Assembly (NCBI GenBank): GCA_041687395.1
Contig: JAWLCA010000018.1
Span: 33,664 to 97,663, forward strand
Source: JAWLCA01 sp041687395
GTDB lineage: Bacteria; Pseudomonadota; Alphaproteobacteria; Rhodobacterales; Rhodobacteraceae
DNA: 64,000 nt
Direction of reading: 5' to 3'
Shown: in pieces, positions 40,255 through 49,494 of the stretch
Layout of the letters: every line of letters begins with the position of its first letter
Numbering within the stretch: position 1 is the stretch's first letter
Notes under the pieces: model-generated
Told to the model about the DNA's origin: nothing
Databases searched by the model: none
The model's input: the letters and a program-made list of their open reading frames with translations, nothing else
Program-made: the position numbers and the translations under genes

Positions 40255-41264
40255 GCGCCCTCTCCAATCGTCACGGCCTGCCACAACGTCAGGGCCTGCA
40301 CGGTTTCGGGGATATCATGCACGCGCAGAATCTGCACGCCCTGCGCCACGCCCGCCAGCGCCACGGCTACCGACCCCGAAACGCGATCTGCCGCGCGTTC
40401 TGCCCGCGCTATGGTGCCGATGAAGCGCTTGCGCGATGCGCCCAGCAGGATCGGGCAGCCCAGCGCGTGGAACAGAGAGAGTCCGCGGATCAGGGCCAGA
40501 TTGTGGGACACCGTCTTGCCGAAGCCGATGCCGGGATCGACGATGATCCGGTCGCGTCGAATGCCTGCAGCCTCGGCCGCCGCCACCCGGCCGGCCAGGA
40601 AATCGTACACATCCAGCAGAACGTCGTCGTAACGCGGATCGTCCTGCATCGTCTCGGGACTGCCTTGGGCGTGCATCAGGCAAAGCGGCACCTGCGCCCC
40701 GGCAACCAGCGGCGCCAGTGCAGGGTCGTAGGTCAGCGCCGCCACGTCGTTCACCAGCGAGGCACCTGCGTCGAGAGCCGCACGCGCCACGGCCGACTTT
40801 CGTGTGTCGATGGAGATAGGGGTCATCAGCCCGCCCGCGCGCAGGGCGGCGATGATCGGAGAGGTGCGGCGAATTTCCTCGGCCTCAGGCACATCGGCAG
40901 CACCGGGACGCGTCGATTCACCACCGATGTCGAGGAGGTCCGTACCTTGGGCCGCCATCGCGCGGGCATGCGTCAGAGCGACCCCTGGATCGAAGAATTG
41001 CCCGCCGTCCGAAAAACTGTCAGGCGTGACGTTCAGGATGCCCATGATCCGTGGCCGGTTGAGCGTCAGCCCTGCCATAACCGGGCGCGGCACGGTCAAT
41101 CGCGCGCGAACATCCGGGGGCAGATCGGCCGCCGGGATCAGGCGCGGGGGCTCGTGACGGGACAGCACCTCCACCTGCTCGAACCAACACCAGCCGCCTG
41201 CCAGCGTCAGGGCGCCCGCCGGACGGGCGGGATCGGTCTGGGCGATGGGGCGAAAATAGGCCAT
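40251..41264 (-). CDS. folP: Dihydropteroate synthase
   Basis: The 337-residue protein has the sulfonamide-target signatures IMGILNVTPDSFSDGG and DIGGESTRPGA, then ISIDTRKSAVARAAL, DPGIGFGKT and LLGASRKRFIG. It joins p-aminobenzoate to the pterin in folate synthesis. An N-terminal extension of about 65 residues precedes the catalytic barrel. ATG 41264 (MAYFRPI) is taken because it resembles related proteins; the ATG at 41282 is also in frame. It lies between folB and glmM and overlaps glmM. Confidence 0.95.
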   Translation of the reverse strand: MAYFRPIAQTDPARPAGALTLAGGWCWFEQVEVLSRHEPPRLIPAADLPPDVRARLTVPRPVMAGLTLNRPRIMGILNVTPDSFSDGGQFFDPGVALTHARAMAAQGTDLLDIGGESTRPGAADVPEAEEIRRTSPIIAALRAGGLMTPISIDTRKSAVARAALDAGASLVNDVAALTYDPALAPLVAGAQVPLCLMHAQGSPETMQDDPRYDDVLLDVYDFLAGRVAAAEAAGIRRDRIIVDPGIGFGKTVSHNLALIRGLSLFHALGCPILLGASRKRFIGTIARAERAADRVSGSVAVALAGVAQGVQILRVHDIPETVQALTLWQAVTIGEGA

Positions 41265-41302
41265 GGCGCGGGTCTGCGGCATCGCCGCGCGCTTGGCAAG
41301 GC

Positions 41303-42217
41303 TCAGCCGCCCAGGCGGTCGACCGGAACGCGGCTTCCGGCCGGCACCGCGCCGTCGCCTGCCACCAGTAGCCGGTCGGCGGCCAGCGTTTCGGCCAGCC
41401 ACAGCGCCAGTTCCAGTGGATCGCGCCCCTTTGGCCCGTCCACCGCATCCAACACCAGCTTCGACGGCGCCCAGACGATCGTCTGGCGGTGCTTCATCGC
41501 CCAGTCGATCTCGGTTCGGCTGGCCACCACGACGCAGCGCGGATCGCGCGCGGCCAGAACCCAGGCATTCTGCTCGATCGCCAGCAGGTCGATCCGTCGC
41601 TGGGTGGGGGCATGCCCGGTCGTCGGGCGCGGGAGGTCGGGCAGGCCCACGGTCAGGATCAGCGGCAAGCCCCGCGCCTCCCATCCGGACAGGCGGTCGG
41701 ACAGGTCTGGCGCCGCGATGGCGGCATTATCCAGATGGACGACCAGCGGATGGACCGCGCCCTCGCGGCCTTCGGCATCGACGGTGCGCAGCGGCACGGC
41801 GGCGCGCGAGCGGACGATTTCCACACCCAGCGCGCCGGGGCCGCGGTCCAGCTTCTCGATCCGCACGAAGGCCCGCATCGCCTGCGGCTCGGCCAGGATC
41901 CGGTCGGCCACCCGTTCGGCCAGCGTTTCCAGCAGGTTCATCCGCTCGGCCGCCAGTTCCGCCGCGATCGCCTCGGTTATCAGGTCGTAGGACAGGATGC
42001 GGTCGACATCGTCCTGCAGCGGCTCGGGGTGGGGGCGCACCTCTACCACCACGTCGAAGCGCACCCGCTGCGTTGTGCCGCGTTCAGCCTGAAAGGCCCC
42101 GATCTCGACCTCCACGACATGGTCGCGCAGGCTGATACGGTCGCGCGGATCGGCGCCGGCGCTGGCAGCGGCGCGTTCCTCGGGATGGGCGAAGGCAAGT
42201 CGGATATCGCTCGTCAT
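41303..42217 (-). CDS. folB: Dihydroneopterin aldolase with long C-terminal extension
   Basis: Residues about 25-150 form a FolB domain (DRISLRDHVVEVEIGAFQAERGTTQRVRFDVVVE, then LSYDLITEAIAAEL, NLLETLAERVADRIL and VRIEKLDRGPGALGVEIVR). FolB cleaves dihydroneopterin to the hydroxymethylpterin used for folate. The 304-residue length is far beyond the usual 120 or so. The extra C-terminal part (TGHAPTQRRIDLLAIEQNAW, TEIDWAMKHRQTIVWAPSK) is not a domain I recognise. It is not an HppK-type domain by eye. folP follows 38 bases downstream. Confidence 0.92.
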   Translation of the reverse strand: MTSDIRLAFAHPEERAAASAGADPRDRISLRDHVVEVEIGAFQAERGTTQRVRFDVVVEVRPHPEPLQDDVDRILSYDLITEAIAAELAAERMNLLETLAERVADRILAEPQAMRAFVRIEKLDRGPGALGVEIVRSRAAVPLRTVDAEGREGAVHPLVVHLDNAAIAAPDLSDRLSGWEARGLPLILTVGLPDLPRPTTGHAPTQRRIDLLAIEQNAWVLAARDPRCVVVASRTEIDWAMKHRQTIVWAPSKLVLDAVDGPKGRDPLELALWLAETLAADRLLVAGDGAVPAGSRVPVDRLGG

Positions 42218-42296
42218 GGCGCGACCATACTGCGGCCGGAACCGCTCGCCCAGCGGTTTGCGCCGCGGAAGGAAGTCAATGCGACAGCCGTCCGCG

Positions 42297-42863
42297 TCAG
42301 TTCATCGCCAGCTGCGTGGGTTGGCGATAGAAGATATGCGCCCCGATCGCGGCGGTTTGCGGGAAACTGCGCGCCCAGCGCGGGCTGACATGGCGGGCGT
42401 GGAAATGGGTCGCGCCATCGGTAAGCGCGCGAGGCGCGCCTCGCAACATCAGATCGGCGATCCGCGCAGCCTGCCGCTGCGCGGCGCGCTCGCGCATCTT
42501 CAGCGAGTTGCCGTCACAGGCGAACGAGAACTGGCAGGCCCCACCGCTGCGGGCACCCTGTCGCACCACGCCGCACACGCTGTCGGGGTATTCCGACGCC
42601 TCGACCCGGTTCAGGATCACCTCGGCCACGGCAAACTGTCCCTTGATCGGCTCGCCGCGCGCTTCGAAATAAATTGCTTCGGTCAGGCATTGTGACTGGT
42701 CGCCAAGTTCGGGCATCGGACGCTCGGCCAACCATGCGGCCTCGTAGCGCAGCACGATCTCCTCCTTTGTCGTCCCGGTGCTTTGGCGGCGGGTATCGGC
42801 CAGTGTTGGCGCGGCAATGGAAAGGGCGCAGGCCAAGGCCAGCATCGTTCGTATCGCGATCAT
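42297..42863 (-). CDS. Cell-wall hydrolase, SleB family, exported
   Basis: The 188-residue protein has a signal peptide (MIAIRTMLALACALSIAAPTLA). The hydrolase domain has QCLTEAIYFEARGEP (catalytic glutamate), FAVAEVILNRVE, CQFSFACDG and the C-terminal TDGATHFHA, the pattern of SleB/CwlJ lytic enzymes. It would cut peptidoglycan in the periplasm. It is monocistronic, with about 80 bases to folB downstream. Confidence 0.92.
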   Translation of the reverse strand: MIAIRTMLALACALSIAAPTLADTRRQSTGTTKEEIVLRYEAAWLAERPMPELGDQSQCLTEAIYFEARGEPIKGQFAVAEVILNRVEASEYPDSVCGVVRQGARSGGACQFSFACDGNSLKMRERAAQRQAARIADLMLRGAPRALTDGATHFHARHVSPRWARSFPQTAAIGAHIFYRQPTQLAMN

Positions 42864-43046
42864 TGATTCGCTTCCGTCGTTGTTTCACGGCGGCCCGCCA
42901 CACCCGGTTGCGGGGGCAGACCACAGGTTGACGCCGACGTAAACCTGCGGGAACCGCGTGTCCAGAGACCGGCCCGGCGATGCGGGTTTTCGGCAATTCC
43001 CCGCTTACGCTGCACTGCAGCATGAGCCGGAACCGGCCCAGTTGCT

Positions 43047-45635
43047 TCAGCTGACGGGGGGCTCGCGTGCTTCGATCAGCCGCAGTTGCGCAGCGGCCAG
43101 CTTGGCCACCGGCACCCGGAAGGGTGAGCAGGAGACATAATCGAAGCCCGCCTTGCGGCAGAAGGCGATGGATTCGGTGTTGCCGCCATGCTCGCCGCAA
43201 ACCGACAGGGTCAGGTCCGGGCGGGTTCGGCGGCCACGCTCTGCCCCGATCAGAAGCAGCTCGCCCACCCCGTCCACATCCAGCGTGTGGAACGGATCCT
43301 CCGGGTAGACGCCCTGCTGCACATAGGTCGACATGAACCGCCCCGCGTCGTCTCGGCTCAGGCCATAGGTCATCTGCGTCAGGTCGTTCGTTCCAAACGA
43401 CAGGAAGGCTGAATGCAGCGCGATGTCGCCGGCGCGCAGGGCGGCGCGCGGGGTTTCGACCATCACGCCCAGCCGGTAAGTGAAGTTCACCCCCGTCCGG
43501 GTGCGGACCTGCGCGGCCACCGCCTCGATCCGCGCCTTGACCAGTTCCACCTCGCGCATGGCCGAGACAAGCGGGATCATGATCTCGGGCACCACGGGGT
43601 CACCCTTTCGGCTGCCCTCGACCGTGGCCTCAAAGATCGCACGGGCCTGCATGTCGTAGATTTCGGGCAGGGTGATCCCCAGCCGCACGCCGCGCATGCC
43701 CAGCATCGGGTTGAACTCGCGCAGGGCATCGACGCGCCGAGTCACTTCGGACAGCGGGCGGTCCAGCGCCTCGGCCAGTTCGCGCAACCCGTCGCGGCTG
43801 TGCGGCAGAAACTCGTGCAGCGGCGGGTCGAACAGCCGGATGCAGACCGGCAGGCCCGACATGATCTGGAACAACTCGATGAAATCTGCCCGCTGCATCG
43901 GCAGCAACCGATCAAGCGCCGCCTTCCGATCCCCGACGCTGTCGGCAAAGATCATCTCGCGCATCACCGTCAGGCGGTCTTCGTGAAAGAACATGTGCTC
44001 GGTCCGGCAGAGCCCGATGCCTTCGGCCAGGAAACTGCGCGCGGTGCGGGCGTCGCCGGGGGTGTCGGCATTTGCACGCACCCCGATGTCACGGACCGCA
44101 TCGGCCCAGGACAGCAGCTTGTGGAACGTCTCGTCCAGCGCCGGTTCCAGCATCTCGACCTCGCCGGCCACGATCTCGCCGCGGGTGCCGTCGATGGTGA
44201 TCACGTCCCCTTCGCGGAACACCCGGCCGTCGGCAGTGGTCAGCTTGCGATCGCGCATTTCCAGCCGGAGGCCCGTGACGCCGACGACGCAGGGCAGGCC
44301 AAGTCCGCGGCCGATCACGGCCGCGTGGCTGGTCATGCCGCCGCGCTCCGTCATCACGCCGGATGCGGCATGCATGCCGCGGATATCCTCGGGCACCGTC
44401 TCGCGGCGCACCAGGATGCAAGCCTCGCTGCGTGCAGCGCTGGCCTGCGCCGCGTCGGAGGTGAACACGATCCGCCCCCTGGCTGCGCCGGGGCTGGCGG
44501 CGATGCCGCGGGCGATCACGTCGCGCGGGCGCCGCGGATCGACCTGCCGGTGCAAGAGCTCCGACAGCGCGCCCGGTTCCACCCGCAGCAGCGCCTCGGT
44601 CTGCGGGATGATCCCATCCTCGGCCAAGGCCACGGCGATGCGGACCGCCGCGCGGCTGGCGCGTTGCACCTTTACCGCGTCCAGCACCCGCAGATCGCCA
44701 CCCTCGACGGTGAATTCGATCTGCATCTCCTCGCGCAGGCGGCGGCGGCAGGCCTCTCCGAACCCGACGAGGCGGGCAAAGGTTTCCGGGTGGCGTTCCT
44801 CCAGCGACGGGCCGCGCGGGTCGCGGGTCAGGTACAGCGCGCCCTCGCCGCCTGTAAGAGCGTCGCGGCCTTGGCTCTGGCTCATGTAGCGGCCGGTAAT
44901 CTGGCGCCTTCCGGTGACCGGGTCGACGAACTGGATCACACCCGATCCGCACTCGCCCTCCCCCTCGCCGATGCCCAGCGCCATCGCCTGCACCACGAGG
45001 CCCAGGCCTGCCTCTTCGGGCGCGCCCTTGGCCTGACGCAGCAGCCGCGCCGTCGTCCCCTCCCAGGCCCGCGCCATGGACCGCAGCACCTCGGCCAGTT
45101 GCCGCGCCGGGTCCTGCGGAAAGGGTTCCTCGGTCTCGGCCTCATAGGCGCGCAGCGCCTCGCGCAGGGCGTCGGGGCCGGCATCGTCGCCACTGAACAT
45201 GTCCGGGTCCAGCCGGGCCACATGGGTCGCATAGGCCTGCACGAAGCGCAGATACAGCCGGTCGGCCGAGGCGCGGCCGTGCCGTTCGGCCAGCACCGCG
45301 TGGCGTGCGTCGTTCATCCCGATGTTCAGGATCGCCCCCGGCCCGCCCCAGTCGGTATTGGCCGAACTGGGCCGCGCCGACAGCAGCGCGTCACCGTCGA
45401 AACAGGCCAGGATCGCGTCGGTATCCACCCGCACCCCGGCGGCAATGGCGCGCACCGTCGAGGCCGGCAGCGCCACCGTGCGCGGCACCGGCAGGTCCAG
45501 CCGCATCAACCGTTGCAGGCATTTCGCCCGCCAGCCGTGCGCAGCGGTCGAGATCGGCGCGGAGGGCGTGATCTCGGTGAACTCGGCCTGTGCCGGGATT
45601 TTCTGCGCTGCGGCATTTTTCATGCCCCGCAGCAT
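43047..45635 (-). CDS. ppdK: Pyruvate, phosphate dikinase
   Basis: The 862-residue protein has an N-terminal PEP/pyruvate-binding ATP-grasp domain (LLSARPSSANTDWGGPGAIL, EMQIEFTVEGGDLRVLDAVKVQ). The central phospho-histidine domain carries the catalytic histidine in TERGGMTSHAAVIGRGLG. The C-terminal barrel has GIGLCRTEHMFF, MLGMRGVRLG, SFGTNDLTQMTYGLSRDD and CGEHGG...FDYVSCSPFRVP. It interconverts pyruvate, ATP and Pi with PEP, AMP and PPi. The GGKGANLAEM-like N-terminus usual in PPDK is replaced by a shorter, different start. ATG 45635 has AGAAGG close upstream; ATG 45623 is an alternative. Confidence 0.9.
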   Translation of the reverse strand: MLRGMKNAAAQKIPAQAEFTEITPSAPISTAAHGWRAKCLQRLMRLDLPVPRTVALPASTVRAIAAGVRVDTDAILACFDGDALLSARPSSANTDWGGPGAILNIGMNDARHAVLAERHGRASADRLYLRFVQAYATHVARLDPDMFSGDDAGPDALREALRAYEAETEEPFPQDPARQLAEVLRSMARAWEGTTARLLRQAKGAPEEAGLGLVVQAMALGIGEGEGECGSGVIQFVDPVTGRRQITGRYMSQSQGRDALTGGEGALYLTRDPRGPSLEERHPETFARLVGFGEACRRRLREEMQIEFTVEGGDLRVLDAVKVQRASRAAVRIAVALAEDGIIPQTEALLRVEPGALSELLHRQVDPRRPRDVIARGIAASPGAARGRIVFTSDAAQASAARSEACILVRRETVPEDIRGMHAASGVMTERGGMTSHAAVIGRGLGLPCVVGVTGLRLEMRDRKLTTADGRVFREGDVITIDGTRGEIVAGEVEMLEPALDETFHKLLSWADAVRDIGVRANADTPGDARTARSFLAEGIGLCRTEHMFFHEDRLTVMREMIFADSVGDRKAALDRLLPMQRADFIELFQIMSGLPVCIRLFDPPLHEFLPHSRDGLRELAEALDRPLSEVTRRVDALREFNPMLGMRGVRLGITLPEIYDMQARAIFEATVEGSRKGDPVVPEIMIPLVSAMREVELVKARIEAVAAQVRTRTGVNFTYRLGVMVETPRAALRAGDIALHSAFLSFGTNDLTQMTYGLSRDDAGRFMSTYVQQGVYPEDPFHTLDVDGVGELLLIGAERGRRTRPDLTLSVCGEHGGNTESIAFCRKAGFDYVSCSPFRVPVAKLAAAQLRLIEAREPPVS

Positions 45636-45649
45636 AGACCTTCTGCAAC

Positions 45650-45665
45650 GTCAGGCAAGCCTGAC
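45650..45665. terminator. Short hairpin between glyS and ppdK
   Basis: GTCAGGC-AA-GCCTGAC is a compact inverted repeat in the 41-base gap between the glyS stop and the ppdK start. No T-run follows. It may be a weak terminator or an mRNA-processing hairpin. Confidence 0.4.
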
Positions 45666-45676
45666 ATACGCGCGTC

Positions 45677-47956
45677 CTATCCCTCGATCCGGGTCAGATC
45701 GGCCACGCCGGAACAGATCGCGCGGATCCGGTGCAGCAGGTTCAGCCGGTTGCGACGGATCACCTGATTGTCGGTGTTGACCTGCACCGCCTCGAAAAAC
45801 GCGTCGATGGGCGCGCGCAGGCGGGCCATCGCGACCATGGCGGCGGCGAAATCCTCGGCCTGCATGGCGGGGGTGATCGTAGCCTCGGCGGCGTCGAGGG
45901 CGGCGAACAGCGCCGCCTCCTCTGCCCCCTCGGCCAGTTTCGGGTCGGGGCCGAAGGAATATTCGACGCCGTCCTTCTCCTCGGCCTGGGTCAGGATGTT
46001 GTTGGCGCGGCGGAAGCCCTGCAACAGGTTCTCGCCGTCGTCGGTCTTCAGGAAGGCCGCCAGCGCCTCGGCGCGCTTCACCAGCAGGGTCAGGTCGTCG
46101 TTGCCGGGCATGGCGAGGCAGGCGTCGATGACGTCGTGGCGGATGCCCTGGTCGCGGAGGTGGACTTTGAGACGGTCGTGGAGGAAGGAGAGGAGGGACG
46201 GCAGAACTTCTTCTTCTGGAAAGAACCGAAAGAAGTGCTCCTCGCTGAACACGTCTGCAGCAATCGCCGGGTCAAGTTGGTCGTCTCGAGTCTTGATCTT
46301 TTTGTTGATGTACCAGAATGCATCCTGATCAGCTGGATCCTTTGACATCAGAGATAACGGCCATGACCTATAGCTGCCTGTGTGGGACTTGAAACTGAGC
46401 GCACCACGTTGTTCGCAATGTTTGAGAAATGTGCTGTGGGCCAGAGTCAGCAAGTCGAGCAGTCTGAGTGTCCGCTGGTTGCCCAAAACCAACCGAATAA
46501 CCCCCAACGCCGCCCGGCGCAGCGCATAGGGGTCCTTGCTCCCCGTCGGCTTCTCATCAATCGCCCAGAACCCGGTCAGCGTGTCGATCTTGTCGGCCAG
46601 CGCAACAGCCACGCTGACGGGATCAGTCGGCACGTCGTCACTCGGCCCCAGCGGTTGGTAATGTGCGCGGCAGGCCTCGGCCACCGCCTCGGGCAGGCCG
46701 GCGGCGGCGGCGTAATAGACGCCCATGGTGCCCTGAAGTTCCGGAAACTCTCCCACCATCGCCGATTGCAGGTCGGCCTTGGCCACCCGTGCGGCCTCGG
46801 CCGCCAGATCGGGCGCGGCACCGACCAGCGGCGCGATCTCGCGCGCCAGCGCCTCGATCCGTTTGATCCGGTCGGCCTGACTGCCCAGCTTGTTGTGGAA
46901 TGTGACGTGGGCCAGCCCCTCGGCCATGCCCTCCAGACCCTTTTCCTTCACCACGCGCAGGTCGTTTTCCCAGAAGAACCGCGCATCCGACAGCCGCGCC
47001 GCCAGCACCTTGCCGTTGCCCGCCAGGATCGCCGCGCCCCCGTCGGCGGCGTCGATATTGGCGACAGTCACGAACTTCTCGATCCGGTGGGTCACCGGGT
47101 TGCGGACGGAAAAGAACTTCTGATGCTCCTTCATCGAGGTTTGCAGCACCTCGGGCGGCAGGCCCAGGAAGTCCTCTCCGATACTGCCCATCAGCACAAC
47201 GGGCCATTCGACCAGCCCCGCCACTTCGGCCAGCAGGCCCCTGTCCTCGACCACCTCCAACCCCTGGGCAAAGGCCATGTTGGTCGCGTCGTGCCAGATG
47301 TGCTGGGCCCGTTCCTCAGGGTCGAGCATAACCTTGGCGCGCTTCAGTTTCGCGGCATAATCCTCATAGCCGCTGACGGAAAACCGCGCCGGGGCCATGA
47401 AGCGATGGCCCACCGTGCTGTCGCCCGCGTGGAGGCCGTCGACCTCCATCGGTACCACCGCCGCCCCGCCCTCGTCCGACAGAAGGCACAGGATCGACTG
47501 CAGCGGCCGCACCCAGCGCAAGGACCCCGCGCCCCAGCGCATCGACTTCGGCCAGGGGAAAGTGCGGATCGTCGCTTCCAGAACCTCCGCCACGATCTCG
47601 GCTGCCTTGCGCCCCGGCCTCTCTATCACTGCGAACCAGACCTGCGTCTTGCCGGCGTCGCGCACCTCCAACTGGTCGCGCGTCAGGCCGGTGGAGCGCA
47701 GGAAGCCCTCGACCGCCTTTTCCGGCGCATCCGTCCTCGGCCCCTTGCGTTCCTCACGCTGGCTACGGCTTTCGGCGGTCAGCCCCTCGACATGCAGCAC
47801 CAGCCGCCGCGGCGTCGACAGCGCCCCGGCCGACCGATAGGTCAGCCCGGCCTCAACCAGCCCATCCGTCACCATGCGCTTCAGGTCGTCGCGGGCCTTG
47901 GCCTGCATCCGCGCCGGGATCTCCTCGGACAGAAGTTCGATCAGCAGGTCGGGCAT
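45677..47956 (-). CDS. glyS: Glycyl-tRNA synthetase beta subunit
   Basis: The 759-residue protein starts MPDLLIELLSEEIPARM and carries KSMRWGAGSLRWVRPLQSILCLL, EHQKFFSVRN, FFWENDLRVVKEKGLEG and the C-terminal anticodon-binding region. With GlyQ it charges tRNA-Gly as an alpha2beta2 enzyme. It is about 60 residues longer than usual; the surplus lies around residues 510-590 (KHCEQRGALSFKSH, DPADQDAFWYINKKIKTR), where GC drops to about one half. The frame stays open, so the insert does not break the gene. Confidence 0.94.
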   Translation of the reverse strand: MPDLLIELLSEEIPARMQAKARDDLKRMVTDGLVEAGLTYRSAGALSTPRRLVLHVEGLTAESRSQREERKGPRTDAPEKAVEGFLRSTGLTRDQLEVRDAGKTQVWFAVIERPGRKAAEIVAEVLEATIRTFPWPKSMRWGAGSLRWVRPLQSILCLLSDEGGAAVVPMEVDGLHAGDSTVGHRFMAPARFSVSGYEDYAAKLKRAKVMLDPEERAQHIWHDATNMAFAQGLEVVEDRGLLAEVAGLVEWPVVLMGSIGEDFLGLPPEVLQTSMKEHQKFFSVRNPVTHRIEKFVTVANIDAADGGAAILAGNGKVLAARLSDARFFWENDLRVVKEKGLEGMAEGLAHVTFHNKLGSQADRIKRIEALAREIAPLVGAAPDLAAEAARVAKADLQSAMVGEFPELQGTMGVYYAAAAGLPEAVAEACRAHYQPLGPSDDVPTDPVSVAVALADKIDTLTGFWAIDEKPTGSKDPYALRRAALGVIRLVLGNQRTLRLLDLLTLAHSTFLKHCEQRGALSFKSHTGSYRSWPLSLMSKDPADQDAFWYINKKIKTRDDQLDPAIAADVFSEEHFFRFFPEEEVLPSLLSFLHDRLKVHLRDQGIRHDVIDACLAMPGNDDLTLLVKRAEALAAFLKTDDGENLLQGFRRANNILTQAEEKDGVEYSFGPDPKLAEGAEEAALFAALDAAEATITPAMQAEDFAAAMVAMARLRAPIDAFFEAVQVNTDNQVIRRNRLNLLHRIRAICSGVADLTRIEG

Positions 47957-47960
47957 GGGA

Positions 47961-48416
47961 TCAGTCCCTGTATTTCTCGTTCAACTGGTGCCAGGCATAG
48001 GCGCGCCCGTCGGGGTAGATGGCCACGACCCGGTCCACGCCGTCGCGGATTTCGGTCTGGGCCAGAACCGCACGGGCGGCGCCGGATTGCAGGTCCGCAG
48101 CGATCTGCGCAGCGTCGAAACAGTCGAACCAGCGCGGGGCGATCAGCGGCTCTGCCTGCGGATAGGGGGCGAGGTCTTCGGCTGCCGCGTCGCTTGAAAC
48201 GTCGAAACAGGCGCGAAAGCGGATCGGGCTGCTGTCGGAATCGATCCCCTCGAACGCCGCCACCGGTACCGGCGTCACCGTGCCGTCTGTCGCCGTTAGC
48301 GGTATCTCGGCCACCTCCACCCGGTCGTAGAAGGCATAGACCTGCAGGTAATACATCGCCGCCCCGGCGATGAACGCCGCGCCGATCAGAGCCCCGCCGA
48401 TCACCCGGCCATTCAC
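47961..48416 (-). CDS. DUF6446-like membrane protein between glyQ and glyS
   Basis: The 151-residue protein has one N-terminal helix (VIGGALIGAAFIAGAAMYYL) and a periplasmic domain with PVAAFEGIDSDSSPIRFRACF, PRWFDCFDAAQIAADL and RVVAIYPDGRAYAWHQLNEKY. The GTG start at 48416 overlaps the glyQ stop (GTGA), and the stop lies 4 bases before glyS. The same small gene between glyQ and glyS is typical of Rhodobacterales. Function unknown; two cysteines (ACF, DCF) could form a disulphide. Confidence 0.82.
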   Translation of the reverse strand: MNGRVIGGALIGAAFIAGAAMYYLQVYAFYDRVEVAEIPLTATDGTVTPVPVAAFEGIDSDSSPIRFRACFDVSSDAAAEDLAPYPQAEPLIAPRWFDCFDAAQIAADLQSGAARAVLAQTEIRDGVDRVVAIYPDGRAYAWHQLNEKYRD

Positions 48417-49333
48417 GCCCCTGCCCCCGCAGGCGTGGCGACAAAGGCATCGGCGCATTTCTTGGCCAGCGCGCGCACCCGGCCGATATAGGCCTGCCGT
48501 TCGGTGACCGAGATCACGCCGCGCGCATCCAGCAGGTTGAAGATGTGGCTGGCCTTGATGCATTGGTCATAGGCGGGGTGCGCCATCACGATCCGCCGGC
48601 CCGCGCCATCCTTCTCGGCCGCGGCCAGCGTGCGTTCGCATTCCGCCTCGGCGTCCTTGAAGTGCTGGAACAGCGTGTCGGTATCCGCCTGATCGAAGTT
48701 CCAGCGGGAATATTCCTGCTCGGTCTGGCGGAACACATCGCCATAGGACAGCGGGATCGGCGCGTCGGGGTCGTTGAACGGCATGTCCATCACGTGATCG
48801 ACGCCGAGGACATACATCGCCAGCCGCTCCAGCCCATAGGTCAGCTCGCCCGAAACCGGCTTGCAGTCGTGCCCGCCGACCTGCTGGAAATAGGTGAACT
48901 GGCTCACCTCCATCCCGTCGCACCAGACCTCCCATCCCAGGCCCCAGGCGCCGAGGGTCGGGGATTCCCAGTCATCCTCGACAAAGCGGATGTCGTGCAG
49001 CATCGGATCCAGCCCGATTGCCGCAAGGCTGCCGAGGTAAAGCTCCTGCAGGTCGGGAGGCGAGGGTTTGATGATGACCTGAAACTGATAGTAGTGCTGC
49101 AGCCGGTTCGGGTTCTCGCCGTAGCGCCCGTCGGTCGGCCGGCGCGAGGGCTGGACATAGGCCGCCGCCCAGGGCCGCGGGCCAAGGCTGCGCAGCGTGG
49201 TCGCCGGGTGAAAGGTGCCCGCCCCCACCTCCATGTCATATGGCTGCATGATCGCGCAGCCCCTGGACGCCCAATAGGCCGTCAGGCGCAGGATGATTTC
49301 CTGAAAACAGCGCGGCGCGGCGGCATCTGGCAT
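48413..49333 (-). CDS. glyQ: Glycyl-tRNA synthetase alpha subunit
   Basis: The 306-residue class-II synthetase catalytic subunit has RCFQEIILRLTAYWASRGCAIMQPYDMEVGAGTFHPATTLRSLG in pieces matching motif 1, PTDGRYGENPNRLQHYYQFQVI for motif 2, and GLERLAMYVLGVDHV for motif 3. ATG 49333 (MPDAAAPRCFQE) is chosen over ATG 49399, whose extra 22 residues are not family-like. The gene heads the minus-strand glyQ-DUF6446-glyS operon; ppdK may be its distal member. Confidence 0.97.
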   Translation of the reverse strand: MPDAAAPRCFQEIILRLTAYWASRGCAIMQPYDMEVGAGTFHPATTLRSLGPRPWAAAYVQPSRRPTDGRYGENPNRLQHYYQFQVIIKPSPPDLQELYLGSLAAIGLDPMLHDIRFVEDDWESPTLGAWGLGWEVWCDGMEVSQFTYFQQVGGHDCKPVSGELTYGLERLAMYVLGVDHVMDMPFNDPDAPIPLSYGDVFRQTEQEYSRWNFDQADTDTLFQHFKDAEAECERTLAAAEKDGAGRRIVMAHPAYDQCIKASHIFNLLDARGVISVTERQAYIGRVRALAKKCADAFVATPAGAGA

Positions 49334-49494
49334 GGGCCGGGATCCTTCGGGTGTCCGGAAAAGCACGGTCTGACTAGCCAAGCGGGCCGGAAGGGTCAAT
49401 CGCGCCCCCGCATTATTGACGCGGGTGGCCGCATGGTTACCGTTGCTTTACACGGGCCGGGCAGGGTCGACGCAGGTAATACGGGGCAAGCAGT

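Noticed and set aside
43413..45767. 784-residue plus-strand open frame opposite ppdK
   Set aside because: Shadow of the dikinase gene; no recognisable motif and an Arg/His/Gly-rich composition.
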